A stretch of 64,000 bases of DNA from CALLPQ01 sp038531745 (lineage in GTDB: Bacteria; Pseudomonadota; Alphaproteobacteria; Caulobacterales; Parvularculaceae): assembly GCA_038531745.1 (NCBI GenBank), contig JBCBBJ010000005.1, positions 1-64,000 of the forward strand. Direction: 5' to 3'. Below are positions 36,139-44,332 of the stretch, one piece after another; the stretch's first letter is position 1, and the number at the start of each line of letters is the position of its first letter. Both the position numbers and the translations under genes were made by a program. The notes under the pieces were generated by a model that saw only the letters and a list, made by a program, of their open reading frames with translations, was not told the origin of the DNA and did no database searches.

Positions 36139-36846
36139 TCAGTCGGTGCTTTGGGGGCGCGGCGTGCGGGCTCGTTTGATAAAGACGTAGAACGCACCCG
36201 CACCGCCATCGGCATTTTTCGCCGTAGCCACTCGCGTAATCTGCTCGCGCAAGGGCGATTGCTCAACCCAGGTTAAAAACCGCTCGCGCAACACCCCGCG
36301 GGACGCCGGTCGATCAAGCGCAACAGGGCTATGGGCCGCCGTCTGTTGACGCTGAAACCTGTCCAGCGGTTTACCGCCCTTGCCGGTGATCACAAGCACG
36401 CAGTGCAAGCCGCGATCATGGGCTTTGCCGATAAAGTGCTTCAACCGCTCATGGGCAACAATTTGGGTCAGGCCGTGCAAATCGAGTGTGGCATCAATGG
36501 GTTTGCGTCCCCTACGGACGAGTTTTTCCAGACGGGGGTCCCCGGCAATGGTTTTTGCCGGTGCGGATGCGGGCACCGTTAACCCGGCGGACGAGACGGC
36601 GTGGCGCAATTGTTGCGGCAAGTTTTTTGGCGTATAGGCGGGCGCCGGTGACGAGGCTCTATCTTTTGCCGCGACGCTACCGGTTGCTGACAAAAGGTTT
36701 TCAAACCCGGTGCGCGTCCCTGTTGCCAATACCGGATCATCAGCTCGTCTTTGTACGGAGCGGGCAACCTTTTCCCAAAGATGCTTTTCTTCGCGGCTGA
36801 GTGTGCGCGGTGGTTTTGCGCCGGATGATTTGGAGTTCGCGCTCAT
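36139..36846 (-). CDS. Smr-domain protein
   Basis: 235 residues. The ATG at 36846 overlaps the mltA stop as ATGA, which fixes the start. About 1-125 is a basic, poorly structured region. The C-terminal Smr/MutS2 domain begins with LDLHGLTQ (the LDxH motif) and continues through VLVITGKGG and GGAGAFYVFIKR. Stand-alone Smr proteins are nucleic-acid nucleases; several act on RNA at stalled ribosomes. Gene order with mltA and the Tim44-like gene is conserved in alphaproteobacteria. Confidence 0.93.
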   Translation of the reverse strand: MSANSKSSGAKPPRTLSREEKHLWEKVARSVQRRADDPVLATGTRTGFENLLSATGSVAAKDRASSPAPAYTPKNLPQQLRHAVSSAGLTVPASAPAKTIAGDPRLEKLVRRGRKPIDATLDLHGLTQIVAHERLKHFIGKAHDRGLHCVLVITGKGGKPLDRFQRQQTAAHSPVALDRPASRGVLRERFLTWVEQSPLREQITRVATAKNADGGAGAFYVFIKRARTPRPQSTD

Positions 36847-38207
36847 GGGGTTAACCCCCACTCGCCTACCGCCGGTTTCGGGATCAGTGCAATGAAGGTG
36901 CCGCGTGCCCGCATGGTCCCTGCGCCCCGTTTTGCCGCCTCGCCGCGCCCCCAGAAAAAATCACCGCGTACGGGCCCGCGGATTGCCCCGCCGGTATCCT
37001 GCGCAATCATCAAATGCTGGCGGGGAGGACCAGAGTTATCGCCATCGGGGCCATCATCGCTGACCCATATGGGCGTGCCCATGGCATGGTACCGCCGATC
37101 AACTGCCAGACTGATGTGCGGTGTCAATTGAACACCCTGTGCCCCAAGAGGTCCGAGGGCTGGGTCAGGCAAATTGCTCAATATCCGGAAAAAAACATAA
37201 GATGCATTTTCCTCGCGCAGCGCTTTTGCGCTTTCGGGGTCGGTACCGTCAAGCCACGCCCGGATCGTTTGCAAGCTGACCGTATCACGTGTCAGGATAC
37301 CCCGTTCGATCAGGGGTTTGCCAATGGCCGTATACGGATGACCATTTTGCCCCGCATAGCCCACACGCACCGTGCGACCATCGTCAAAGGTCAATACTCC
37401 CGATCCTTGAATGTGCAAAAAGAATGCATCATCGCGATCAAGCCACGCTAATACTGGTGTGGTATCAGAGAGCGCACCATCATTGATGTCAGCCCGGCTT
37501 TCAAACGGGGTTAGTCTTGTGCCCGACAATCGGCCCGCAAGACGCGTGCCCGCCAGCTCATCGCGAAAGCGGCCAAGGTCAATATCCACAAGATCATCAG
37601 GACGCGCATAAAGTGGCGCCTGATACGCACCCGTTTGCGTGTCGCTGGCGGAGTATACCGGTTCAAAATAGCCGGTGATAAGGCCCGTCTGTTCGGCGGG
37701 GGCGTCTGGCGCATCGCGCGTGATAATACGGACAAAGACAAAGTGATCTTCAAAAAATGTCCGGGCCACGGCCGGTGAAATTTCATCCGACAATTTGGCG
37801 GCCATCCGGCAGGCGGGCCGCCAATCGCCAATGGTGCCAGAGAACAGCGCGTTACCGATGTGCGCCCGCACCAATGGGCCGCTGGCCGCCACTGGGTTTG
37901 CCGGCGCCGTATCGGGTTTGCCCCGATGCGCCGCACAGGACCGCACAAATGCACCAATGGCCTGTCGCGGGTCGGCGTCTGACCAGCCGGGGACATCAGC
38001 GCGCGCCATAATCTGGAAATCAAATTGCGGGGTGCTGGCTAAAGCGCCCCCCGTACCGGGCCCGGCCCCGGGCGCAAGTCGCGGCAGCACAGACAGCAAT
38101 GTCAGCCCAAGGAGCATCAGGCTAAGACCAAGCCCCACACAAACGGCAATGATGAAAGATCGCGGGTGCGTTGCGCTGTTCAGGGGAAGGATCATAGGTA
38201 CCATCAT
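36843..38207 (-). CDS. mltA: Membrane-bound lytic murein transglycosylase A
   Basis: 454 residues from the ATG at 38207 (another ATG at 38195; the longer open frame overlaps the Tim44-like gene). An N-terminal membrane anchor (about 14-36) replaces the lipobox of E. coli MltA. MltA signatures: the TGYFEPVYSAS strand, FFLHIQGSGVLTFDDG, and the C-terminal 3D domain MIAQDTGGAIRGPVRGDFFWG with the catalytic Asp. It cleaves the glycan strands of peptidoglycan from the periplasmic side. It is translationally coupled to smr. Confidence 0.95.
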   Translation of the reverse strand: MMVPMILPLNSATHPRSFIIAVCVGLGLSLMLLGLTLLSVLPRLAPGAGPGTGGALASTPQFDFQIMARADVPGWSDADPRQAIGAFVRSCAAHRGKPDTAPANPVAASGPLVRAHIGNALFSGTIGDWRPACRMAAKLSDEISPAVARTFFEDHFVFVRIITRDAPDAPAEQTGLITGYFEPVYSASDTQTGAYQAPLYARPDDLVDIDLGRFRDELAGTRLAGRLSGTRLTPFESRADINDGALSDTTPVLAWLDRDDAFFLHIQGSGVLTFDDGRTVRVGYAGQNGHPYTAIGKPLIERGILTRDTVSLQTIRAWLDGTDPESAKALREENASYVFFRILSNLPDPALGPLGAQGVQLTPHISLAVDRRYHAMGTPIWVSDDGPDGDNSGPPRQHLMIAQDTGGAIRGPVRGDFFWGRGEAAKRGAGTMRARGTFIALIPKPAVGEWGLTP

Positions 38208-38298
38208 GGGCGATGACCGGTGGCGTAGGCGCGATCCGCCACCTACCTTACCCCCCACCCCGGCAATCGTCGGCGTTGCGGGTATCTGCTGGGTCCTG

Positions 38299-38994
38299 TT
38301 AGACGGCCGATCCGGTGGCCACCAGAATCCAGTTGGGGTCACGGCTGGTGCGTTTGCGCTCAAACGTCCAACGGTCTTTGACGAGCTCGATGCGCACCGG
38401 GTCACCTTCCACCACATTGCCGTCGGCGTCGCGGGTCACCCGCACCTGGTTTGAGGTAAAATCGGTCACCGCAACCAGCGCATCGTCGCGCACACTGGCC
38501 GTAACAATTTCCGCTTTTTCAATGCCCACAAATTTCACATCCATGGCGTGGCCCGCCGCCGTGCGGCTGGCGATGGCGCTTTTGAAGGCGCCGCCAACAT
38601 TGCTCGAAAGAAACTGGGTAATGCCGGAAACGTCATCGCGGGCAAAAGCATTGACGATCATCTCGTAAGCGCCCTTTGCGCCGTCGAGAAATGACCGCTC
38701 ATCAAAATGGGGATCGGCCTCTTGTAAGGTTTGTGCGGCGGGCGAAAGCGCCCGCACCGGCGTTGGCGTTTCTTGTCGGGCATCACCTGCGGCCAGTTCA
38801 GCCTCGGCGCCCTGGCCAGCATCGGCGCCGTCGCGCGCCGCGCCCGTACCTGACAGGGTACGCCGCAGGGCCTCGATTTCCTTGCGCGCATCGGATTGGC
38901 CATCGGCCTCTTCGGAATTTTCACCCAGCGCGGACAGCAGTTTGAAAATGAAAAAGGCAGCAATGCCAGCGAAAATAAGAATGACAGGATCCAT
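38299..38994 (-). CDS. Tim44-like domain protein (TimA type)
   Basis: 231 residues. An N-terminal membrane helix (about 3-22) is followed by an Ala/Glu-rich linker and a Tim44-like domain (about 90-231: FLDGAKGAYEMIVNAFARDD, the VRDDALVAVTDF strand, DRWTFERKRTSRDPNWIL). Bacterial Tim44-like proteins are inner-membrane associated and related to the mitochondrial import component. It heads the mltA-smr-hslU strand, divergent from fxsA. Confidence 0.93.
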   Translation of the reverse strand: MDPVILIFAGIAAFFIFKLLSALGENSEEADGQSDARKEIEALRRTLSGTGAARDGADAGQGAEAELAAGDARQETPTPVRALSPAAQTLQEADPHFDERSFLDGAKGAYEMIVNAFARDDVSGITQFLSSNVGGAFKSAIASRTAAGHAMDVKFVGIEKAEIVTASVRDDALVAVTDFTSNQVRVTRDADGNVVEGDPVRIELVKDRWTFERKRTSRDPNWILVATGSAV

Positions 38995-39124
38995 GGGGCG
39001 TTCGTGATCTTTCTAAAAAGGGCGCGTGGAAACCTTAATCTATACGCCAAGACCTTTATATAGGATGTATCCATAAGAAATCACCCGCTTATTGCGGGCC
39101 CCGCCACTTGCGAGCGTTCGTCCG

Positions 39125-39526
39125 ATGATTTTGCCCCTGTTAATTTTGCTCTTTCTGATCATGCCCATCGCGGAGATTTATGTGCTGCTCAGTGCCGGAT
39201 CCCAATTTGGGGTGCTGCCGGTGATTATGGCGTGCCTATTCACGGCTGTTTTGGGCGGCATCCTGTTGCGGATGCAAGGCGTTTCCGCCCTCAACAAGGC
39301 GCAACATTCCATGCGCAGCGGTAAGGTGCCGGTTGAGTCCGCCGTTGACGGCGTCTTGCTGTTGGTCAGCGCGCCCTTTTTGATGACACCGGGTTTCCTG
39401 ACCGATGCGGGCGGATTTTTATTGCTGGTCCCGGCGGTGCGCCGGGCCATTGGCCGCTATGCCCTGCAGCGCCTAAAAGCAAAAATTGACCGCGGGGAGG
39501 CCCGGGTGACCATTAATCGTTTTTAG
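39125..39526 (+). CDS. fxsA: FxsA family membrane protein
   Basis: 133 residues from the ATG at 39125. Three or four membrane segments: 1-18, 26-46 and 76-100. The sequence from PLLILLFLIMPIAEIYVLLS, through VLGGILLRMQG and LLLVSAPFLMTPGFLTDAGG, matches FxsA/YtzA. In E. coli it modulates F exclusion of phage T7; the general role is unclear. It is divergent from the Tim44-like gene and followed by secB, as in many alphaproteobacteria. Confidence 0.95.
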   Translation: MILPLLILLFLIMPIAEIYVLLSAGSQFGVLPVIMACLFTAVLGGILLRMQGVSALNKAQHSMRSGKVPVESAVDGVLLLVSAPFLMTPGFLTDAGGFLLLVPAVRRAIGRYALQRLKAKIDRGEARVTINRF

Positions 39527-39694
39527 GCGAAGGCCGTGCTTTGATGCGGTTCCGGGCGTGTTGAGGGTGGCCGTCATACCACCGGGATCGCAGTTGCGTT
39601 TTGTCCGGGCCCGTGTATGCACAGGGTCCCTTTCCGGGAGCATTCCCGGGCCCCAAAAGCCCCCTCCCACATACTAAGCTGAGAGAATAAAACC

Positions 39695-40195
39695 ATGTCC
39701 GAAACACCCAACACCAGCAACAGCGCAGAAAATGGCGCCCAGGCCGGTCCGATCATGCGGGTTGTGGCGCAATATCTAAAAGATATGTCGTTCGAGAACC
39801 CCAACGCCCCGGCAATTTATTCGGAGATGGCCGCCGCCCCGCAAATCGAGGTGAATGTTGATGTGAGCGCCCGCACCGTTGGCCAGGACCATTATGAGGT
39901 GGAGCTATCCGTTGCCGCCCGGGCCGAGCATGAAGACAAGCCGGTCTTTGTGGTGGAAAGCACCTATGCCGGGGTGTTCCTTCTACAGAATATTCCCGAA
40001 GAGCACCTGGAAGCGGTGATGGTTGTTGAATGCCCGCGCATGCTGTTCCCGTTCCTGCGGCAGATTATCTCGGATGCGACCCGCAACGGCAATTTTCCGC
40101 CGCTCATGCTGGAACCCATAGATTTCATGCGTATCTATGAACAAAGACAAATGGCTGAAGCGCAGAATGCTGGCGAAAGCGGCGTGGCCAATTAG
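39695..40195 (+). CDS. secB: Protein-export chaperone SecB
   Basis: 166 residues, usual length. A tetrameric cytosolic chaperone that keeps preproteins unfolded and passes them to SecA. Hallmarks: QYLKDMSFENPNAP, ESTYAGVFLLQNIPEE, and the near-invariant ECPRMLFPFLRQIISDATRN with FPPLMLEPIDF. A weak GAGAG lies before the ATG. A 6-bp hairpin (39634-39649) lies in the leader. Confidence 0.98.
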   Translation: MSETPNTSNSAENGAQAGPIMRVVAQYLKDMSFENPNAPAIYSEMAAAPQIEVNVDVSARTVGQDHYEVELSVAARAEHEDKPVFVVESTYAGVFLLQNIPEEHLEAVMVVECPRMLFPFLRQIISDATRNGNFPPLMLEPIDFMRIYEQRQMAEAQNAGESGVAN

Positions 40196-40323
40196 AACGG
40201 GCGAAAAAAGGATTAGCCGTGCGCTAATGCGCCATTGCACCGGCTTTTCCGGCTCGGTACATGCATGAAGAAGAGTTTATAAATTGCCCACATCGCGGCA
40301 TTAATGATTTCACTGAGGACATC

Positions 40324-40914
40324 ATGAACGACCCCCTTTTTGGAAACAAAGCTGCCGCTGCTGTTCTTTCGGCACTGCTGCTCGTTGTTAGTTTACCGGT
40401 CGTGGCGGAAAGCATTTATGGTGGGGGTGGCCATGATGGCGGGCATGTCTTTCCTCAGTATCCGGTGGAACTCGATTTTGGGCCCTCAATAGTTGTCGAA
40501 ACCAAGACGGCAGATTTGGGAACCATGATGGCGAGTGCCGAAATGGTGCGCGGTGAAAAAGGGGTGCGCGCCTGTGCCTCCTGTCATAGCTTTAACGAAG
40601 GCGGTCCACACCTGCAGGGCCCCAATCTGTGGAATGTGATCGGCCGGCCCATCGCCAGCGCCGAGGGCTATGGCGCATACTCCGCCGCCCTCCAAAGCAA
40701 AGAGGGCGTTTGGACCTATGAAGATATGAGCGCGTTTCTGTATAACTCTCAGGAATATGCGCCGGGCACAGCCATGAACCAGAAAATTAGAAAAGACGCC
40801 AAACGCGCTGACATTCTTGCCTATCTCGGGTCCTTGTCTGCCAACCCCATCCCCTTCCCGGAGCCTGCGCCCATTGAGGCGACTTCGGAAAATGCCGAGC
40901 CCGCGGGCGAATAA
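40324..40914 (+). CDS. Class I cytochrome c (CycM/c552-like)
   Basis: 196 residues from the ATG at 40324, supported by GAGGAC five nt upstream. The N-terminus is a signal peptide or uncleaved anchor (ALLLVVSLPVVAES). One haem site, CASCH (about residue 84), and a likely axial Met in APGTAMNQK (about 150) define a mono-haem class I domain. A Pro/Glu-rich tail follows. It is probably an electron carrier to terminal oxidases, matured by the Ccm system whose ccmF and ccmH are in this window. Confidence 0.93.
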   Translation: MNDPLFGNKAAAAVLSALLLVVSLPVVAESIYGGGGHDGGHVFPQYPVELDFGPSIVVETKTADLGTMMASAEMVRGEKGVRACASCHSFNEGGPHLQGPNLWNVIGRPIASAEGYGAYSAALQSKEGVWTYEDMSAFLYNSQEYAPGTAMNQKIRKDAKRADILAYLGSLSANPIPFPEPAPIEATSENAEPAGE

Positions 40915-40919
40915 GCCCC

Positions 40920-41660
40920 TTGGCGCAGGCCAGCGACATTTCAGCCAACGACGCGACCAACCAAAACGCGATCAACCATGCGCTCGTCATCGGTGCCAGT
41001 GGGGGTGTGGGTGCTGGCTTTGTTGATGCCCTGGCAGCGCAAGGCGTCGCGACCACACCGCTTTCGCGCGCCCATGATGGCTTTGACATCACAGACGCTA
41101 ACTCAATCGAACAGACGGCGAAGCATTTTTTGGTCGCCGGCCAGACATTTGACCTGATCATTGTCGCCTCCGGCATTCTTGATGTGCGCCGCGACGATGG
41201 CAGCGTTGACGGGCCCGAAAAATCCTTCCACGCGTTGGACGCCAACAACGCCATGCGGGCCTTTGCGGTCAACGCCCTTGGCCCCGCCCTGGTCTTTAAG
41301 CATTTTGCCCGGCTCATGCCCGCACGCCAGCGCGCCGTGTTTGTGGCCCTGTCGGCCCGTGTGGGCTCCATTGGTGACAATGGGTTGGGGGGCTGGATGT
41401 CATACCGGGCAAGCAAAGCGGCCCTGAACCAGTTTGTCCGCTGCGCCAGCATTGAGCACCAACGGCGCCAGGCAAACCACCTTGTCGTTGCCATGCATCC
41501 GGGCACCCTGCCCACCGCGCTCACCGAGAAATATGCCAAGGGCCGGTACACCGATGACCCATCGGGCGCGGCAAGCCGTATGCTGAGCGTTATCCGTTCC
41601 CTGACCCCGGCACAGAGCGGACACTTCTTTGCCTATGATGGCACAGAGATTGTCTGGTAA
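40920..41660 (+). CDS. Short-chain dehydrogenase/reductase (CsgA/YciK-like)
   Basis: 246 residues. No ATG occurs before the Rossmann motif, so the TTG at 40920, five bp after the cytochrome stop, is the likely start. The cofactor motif is GASGGVG (about 25-31) and the catalytic pair SYRASKAAL gives Tyr and Lys, with an upstream Ser region (ALSARVGS). It groups with the small C-factor-like SDRs. The substrate is unknown. It is probably co-transcribed with the cytochrome gene and perhaps the photolyase. Confidence 0.88.
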   Translation: MAQASDISANDATNQNAINHALVIGASGGVGAGFVDALAAQGVATTPLSRAHDGFDITDANSIEQTAKHFLVAGQTFDLIIVASGILDVRRDDGSVDGPEKSFHALDANNAMRAFAVNALGPALVFKHFARLMPARQRAVFVALSARVGSIGDNGLGGWMSYRASKAALNQFVRCASIEHQRRQANHLVVAMHPGTLPTALTEKYAKGRYTDDPSGAASRMLSVIRSLTPAQSGHFFAYDGTEIVW

Positions 41661-41671
41661 GGCGCCTCGCT

Positions 41672-41691
41672 CCATACGGCGCGCCGTATGG
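41672..41691. repeat. 20-bp perfect palindrome upstream of photolyase gene
   Basis: CCATACGGCGCGCCGTATGG is fully self-complementary and lies 40 bp before the photolyase ATG. No T-run follows. It could be an operator for a dimeric regulator, or a hairpin between co-transcribed genes. Confidence 0.6.
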
Positions 41692-41731
41692 GCCCGCCGC
41701 TCCTCTTGCCCACGCCACAAAGAGCATTGCC

Positions 41732-43288
41732 ATGGCAGACAACAGCCCCGCCCTCATTCCTATCCTTGGTGACCAACTCTCACCGACCCTGTCCTGTCTT
41801 GCTGCGGCAGATAAAAAACGCGATCGCATTTTGATGTGTGAGGTGCGCGACGAAGCCACCAATGTGAACCACCACAAAAAGAAGATCGCCTTTATCTTTT
41901 CGGCCATGCGCCACCATGCCGAGGCGCTAAAAAAGAAAGGGTGGGCAGTTGAGTATATCCCCTATGACGACCCGAAAAATACCGGCAGCTTCGCCGGGGA
42001 AGTTGGCCGCGCGGTAAAACGCCATAAGCTGGCGCGGGTTGTGACAACCGCCGCGAGTGAAAAAAGGGTACGTACTGATCAGTATGGCTGGGAGAAAACT
42101 GTTGGCGTACCGGTCACCGTGCTTGATGATGACCGGTTTATCTGTACCCAGACAGAATTTGCCGATTGGGCCGAGGGGCGCAAAAGCCTGCGCATGGAAT
42201 ATTTTTACCGGGACATGCGCCGCAAAACCGGGCTTCTTATGGAGGGGGATGAACCCGCCGGCGGACAGTGGAATTTCGACAAGGACAACCGGAAAGCCGC
42301 CAATGGCACATTAGAAATGCCAGCGGTTTTTCGCGTGAAGCCCGACGCGATCACCAAAGATGTCCTAGCGCTTGTAGAGACCCACTTTGGCAATCATTTT
42401 GGCACGCTCGACCCCTTTTGGTTTGGCGTCACCGCCCAGCATGCGGATAAAGCGCTGAAGCATTTTGTTGACCATGCCCTGCCCCTGTTTGGGGATTATC
42501 AGGACGCCATGGTTGAGGGCGAGGCGTTCCTCTACCATTCGCTTCTGTCATTTTATATCAATATTGGGCTTCTTGACCCGCTGAAGGTTTGCAAGGCGGT
42601 TGAGCAAGCCTGGCAGGACGGCCACGCGCCCATTAATGCGGCGGAGGGGTATATTCGCCAGATCATCGGCTGGCGTGAATACATGAATGGCATCTATTGG
42701 TTGCATGATGATGCCAGCGCCGGGCACAGCTATACCGCACAAAATTTCTTTGGGGCTGATCGTCAGCTCCCTGATTTTTTCTGGACTGGCGATACGCAGA
42801 TGGCGTGTCTGCGCGCCGCCATCGGCCAGACCCGCGATGAGGCCTATGCGCACCACATTCAACGCCTGATGATCACCGGATTATTTACGATGCTGATCGG
42901 CGTTGATCCGTTTGAGGTGCATGAATGGTATCTTGCAGTTTATCCCGATGCCTATGAATGGGTTGAAGCGCCCAATGTTATCGGCATGAGCCAATATGCC
43001 GATGGCGGACAATTGGGCTCAAAACCCTATGCGGCGAGCGGCGCCTATATCGACCGCATGTCAAATTACTGTAAGGGATGCACCTATCAGGTGAAGAAAA
43101 AGGTGGAGGATAATGCCTGCCCCTTTAATAGTCTGTATTGGGACTTTCTTGCCCGTCATGAAGACAAGCTGAAAGGCAATCCGCGCATGGCGCAGATGTA
43201 TCGCACCTGGGCGCGCATGAAGCCCGAAAGCCAAAAAGCCTACCGTGACCGCGCCGCCTGGGTGCTCGATCATATCGACAGCCTTTAA
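41732..43288 (+). CDS. Fe-S bacterial cryptochrome/(6-4) photolyase
   Basis: 518 residues, matching the FeS-BCP group (Agrobacterium PhrB, Rhodobacter CryB). The N-terminus LIPILGDQLSPTLSCL begins the antenna-binding alpha/beta domain. The C-terminal FAD domain has IGWREYMNGIYW and four candidate cluster cysteines: one in MACLRAAIG, Cys447 and Cys450 (CKGC), and Cys463 (NACPF). The 3- and 13-residue spacings match PhrB. It should repair (6-4) photoproducts with blue light. The palindrome at 41672 is a possible control site. Confidence 0.96.
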   Translation: MADNSPALIPILGDQLSPTLSCLAAADKKRDRILMCEVRDEATNVNHHKKKIAFIFSAMRHHAEALKKKGWAVEYIPYDDPKNTGSFAGEVGRAVKRHKLARVVTTAASEKRVRTDQYGWEKTVGVPVTVLDDDRFICTQTEFADWAEGRKSLRMEYFYRDMRRKTGLLMEGDEPAGGQWNFDKDNRKAANGTLEMPAVFRVKPDAITKDVLALVETHFGNHFGTLDPFWFGVTAQHADKALKHFVDHALPLFGDYQDAMVEGEAFLYHSLLSFYINIGLLDPLKVCKAVEQAWQDGHAPINAAEGYIRQIIGWREYMNGIYWLHDDASAGHSYTAQNFFGADRQLPDFFWTGDTQMACLRAAIGQTRDEAYAHHIQRLMITGLFTMLIGVDPFEVHEWYLAVYPDAYEWVEAPNVIGMSQYADGGQLGSKPYAASGAYIDRMSNYCKGCTYQVKKKVEDNACPFNSLYWDFLARHEDKLKGNPRMAQMYRTWARMKPESQKAYRDRAAWVLDHIDSL

Positions 43289-43389
43289 CGAAAACGCAGC
43301 CCACCGGATGGATAGAGGCCGGCAAGCGTAATGCCACCCATGTGTGCTGGTGGCGCCCTGGAGCATGGTCGTTTCAATCGCGGTCGATA

Positions 43390-43436
43390 ATCATCCTTCG
43401 AGACGAGCGCTGACGCGCCCTCCTCAGGATGAGGAT
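43390..43436 (+). repeat. REP-like palindromic element, unit 1
   Basis: ATCATCCTTCGAGACG, GCTGACGCGC and CTCCTCAGGATGAGG in order, the classic alphaproteobacterial REP-like unit. Same family as 34636-34683. Confidence 0.8.
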
Positions 43437-43458
43437 TTGTTTGTGCTCACCGGAAAAA

Positions 43459-43492
43459 CCTCATCCTGAGGAGCCCGAAGGGCGTCTTGAAA
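43459..43492 (-). repeat. REP-like palindromic element, unit 2 (inverted, shorter)
   Basis: CCTCATCCTGAGGAG, then GGGCGTCTTGAAAGA. It is inverted relative to unit 1, so the pair can fold into one large cruciform across 43420-43473. Head-to-head pairing of this kind is typical of REP doublets. Confidence 0.75.
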
Positions 43493-43550
43493 GACCAAGA
43501 CTTTCGACTCGATATGAATCGGAAATTCTCTCGATGCGCCCGGCAAAAGA

Positions 43551-43563
43551 CGCACCAGGTGCG
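43551..43563. repeat. Inverted repeat CGCACC-A-GGTGCG
   Basis: Perfect 6-bp arms with a 1-bp centre. It closely resembles the inverted repeat at 43602-43618, whose centre is 53 bp away. Together they may form a two-site operator. Confidence 0.5.
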
Positions 43564-43601
43564 CAAAAATAAAACAATATAATCAATGGGTTACTATATA
43601 T

Positions 43602-43624
43602 TGCGCACGCGGTGCGCATTTTTT
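43602..43624 (+). terminator. Terminator-like hairpin with T-run (alternatively an operator)
   Basis: TGCGCAC / GTGCGCA with a 3-nt loop, followed by six T (43619-43624). It has the form of an intrinsic terminator, but no gene ends within 300 bp upstream, and its arms resemble the inverted repeat at 43551-43563. Confidence 0.5.
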
Positions 43625-43625
43625 C

Positions 43626-43654
43626 TTGACGAGATGACGCTTTCACGACACTAT
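43626..43654 (+). promoter_or_regulatory. Predicted sigma70 promoter for gene at 43799
   Basis: TTGACG (43626-43631), a 17-bp spacer and CACTAT (43649-43654). It lies directly after the terminator-like hairpin and about 140 bp before the start codon. Confidence 0.5.
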
Positions 43655-43798
43655 TGTGACACTTACATGACGGATATGTTGCACTTTTAGGACGATGTCA
43701 GTTTCAGAACGCTTGGGCCGCCATGGAAATTTATGTGGCCAACCCCCGAAAGGGCCGCTGGACGCGCGTCGGATGACACCAAAACGATTGAGGAAATG

Positions 43799-44173
43799 AT
43801 GATCGAAAGTTTCAAAACACTGGGCTTAGTCTGCGCGCTGGCCGTTACTATGGCCGCGTTTAGCCCCGCTGCGGTGGCCCGCGACTTTGGCCCCATGCCG
43901 GTCAATTATGAAGAAAGTGCCGAGAGCTATATCGAATCCCGGCTCAGCAATGCCCGCGGGGCCCGGGTTCAGGTGTTGAGCGCGCCCTATCAAGTCTATT
44001 CGACGCTTGCGGGGTATGACGGCCTGCCCTGTTGGGCGGTTGATGTGCGGGTCAGGGCCCGCCTCGCCTCAGGCGGGTATGGGAGCTATCAGCGCTACAC
44101 CGTGCTGTTCCATGACGGCGAGGCCATCGCCTTGAAAAGCGACGCACGGAAGGTTACCCGCGCCGAAGCCTGA
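43799..44173 (+). CDS. Small exported protein, unknown
   Basis: 124 residues from the ATG at 43799 (AGGA five nt upstream; an ATG one codon earlier is also possible). A signal peptide ends near AAVARD (about 27). The mature part has FGPMPVNYEESAESYIESRL, two short beta-rich repeats and a single Cys (LPCWAVDVRV), and ends in a charged tail. Probably periplasmic. No family recognised. It has its own promoter and terminator, so it is a monocistronic gene. Confidence 0.7.
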   Translation: MIESFKTLGLVCALAVTMAAFSPAAVARDFGPMPVNYEESAESYIESRLSNARGARVQVLSAPYQVYSTLAGYDGLPCWAVDVRVRARLASGGYGSYQRYTVLFHDGEAIALKSDARKVTRAEA

Positions 44174-44236
44174 GGTGATGTTGCCAAACGACCCGTGCGG
44201 TTAGCGCGTCATCTTCAAATTGCTATCTGACCCTTA

Positions 44237-44262
44237 CCCCCGCGCCAGCGGGGGTTTTTTTT
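44237..44262 (+). terminator. Rho-independent terminator
   Basis: CCCCCGC / GCGGGGG with loop GCCA, followed by eight T. It ends the gene at 43799-44173. Confidence 0.93.
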
Positions 44263-44332
44263 ATGCGTTGGTCTGGGGCCAAAATTCAGATAAGCCGGAC
44301 GCTCAAGGAACGACCACCGCCGGGCTATATCT

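Larger units (their letters stand above)
43289..43798. other. Repeat-rich intergenic region
   Basis: 510 bases without a gene. It holds two REP-like units in inverted orientation (43390-43492), two similar inverted repeats (43551-43563, 43602-43618) and a promoter (43626-43654) for the exported protein at 43799. Confidence 0.6.

Noticed and set aside
39601..39660. GC-rich palindromes before secB as a terminator for fxsA
   Set aside because: The 6-bp stem has no T-run on either strand, so a terminator call is not supported.
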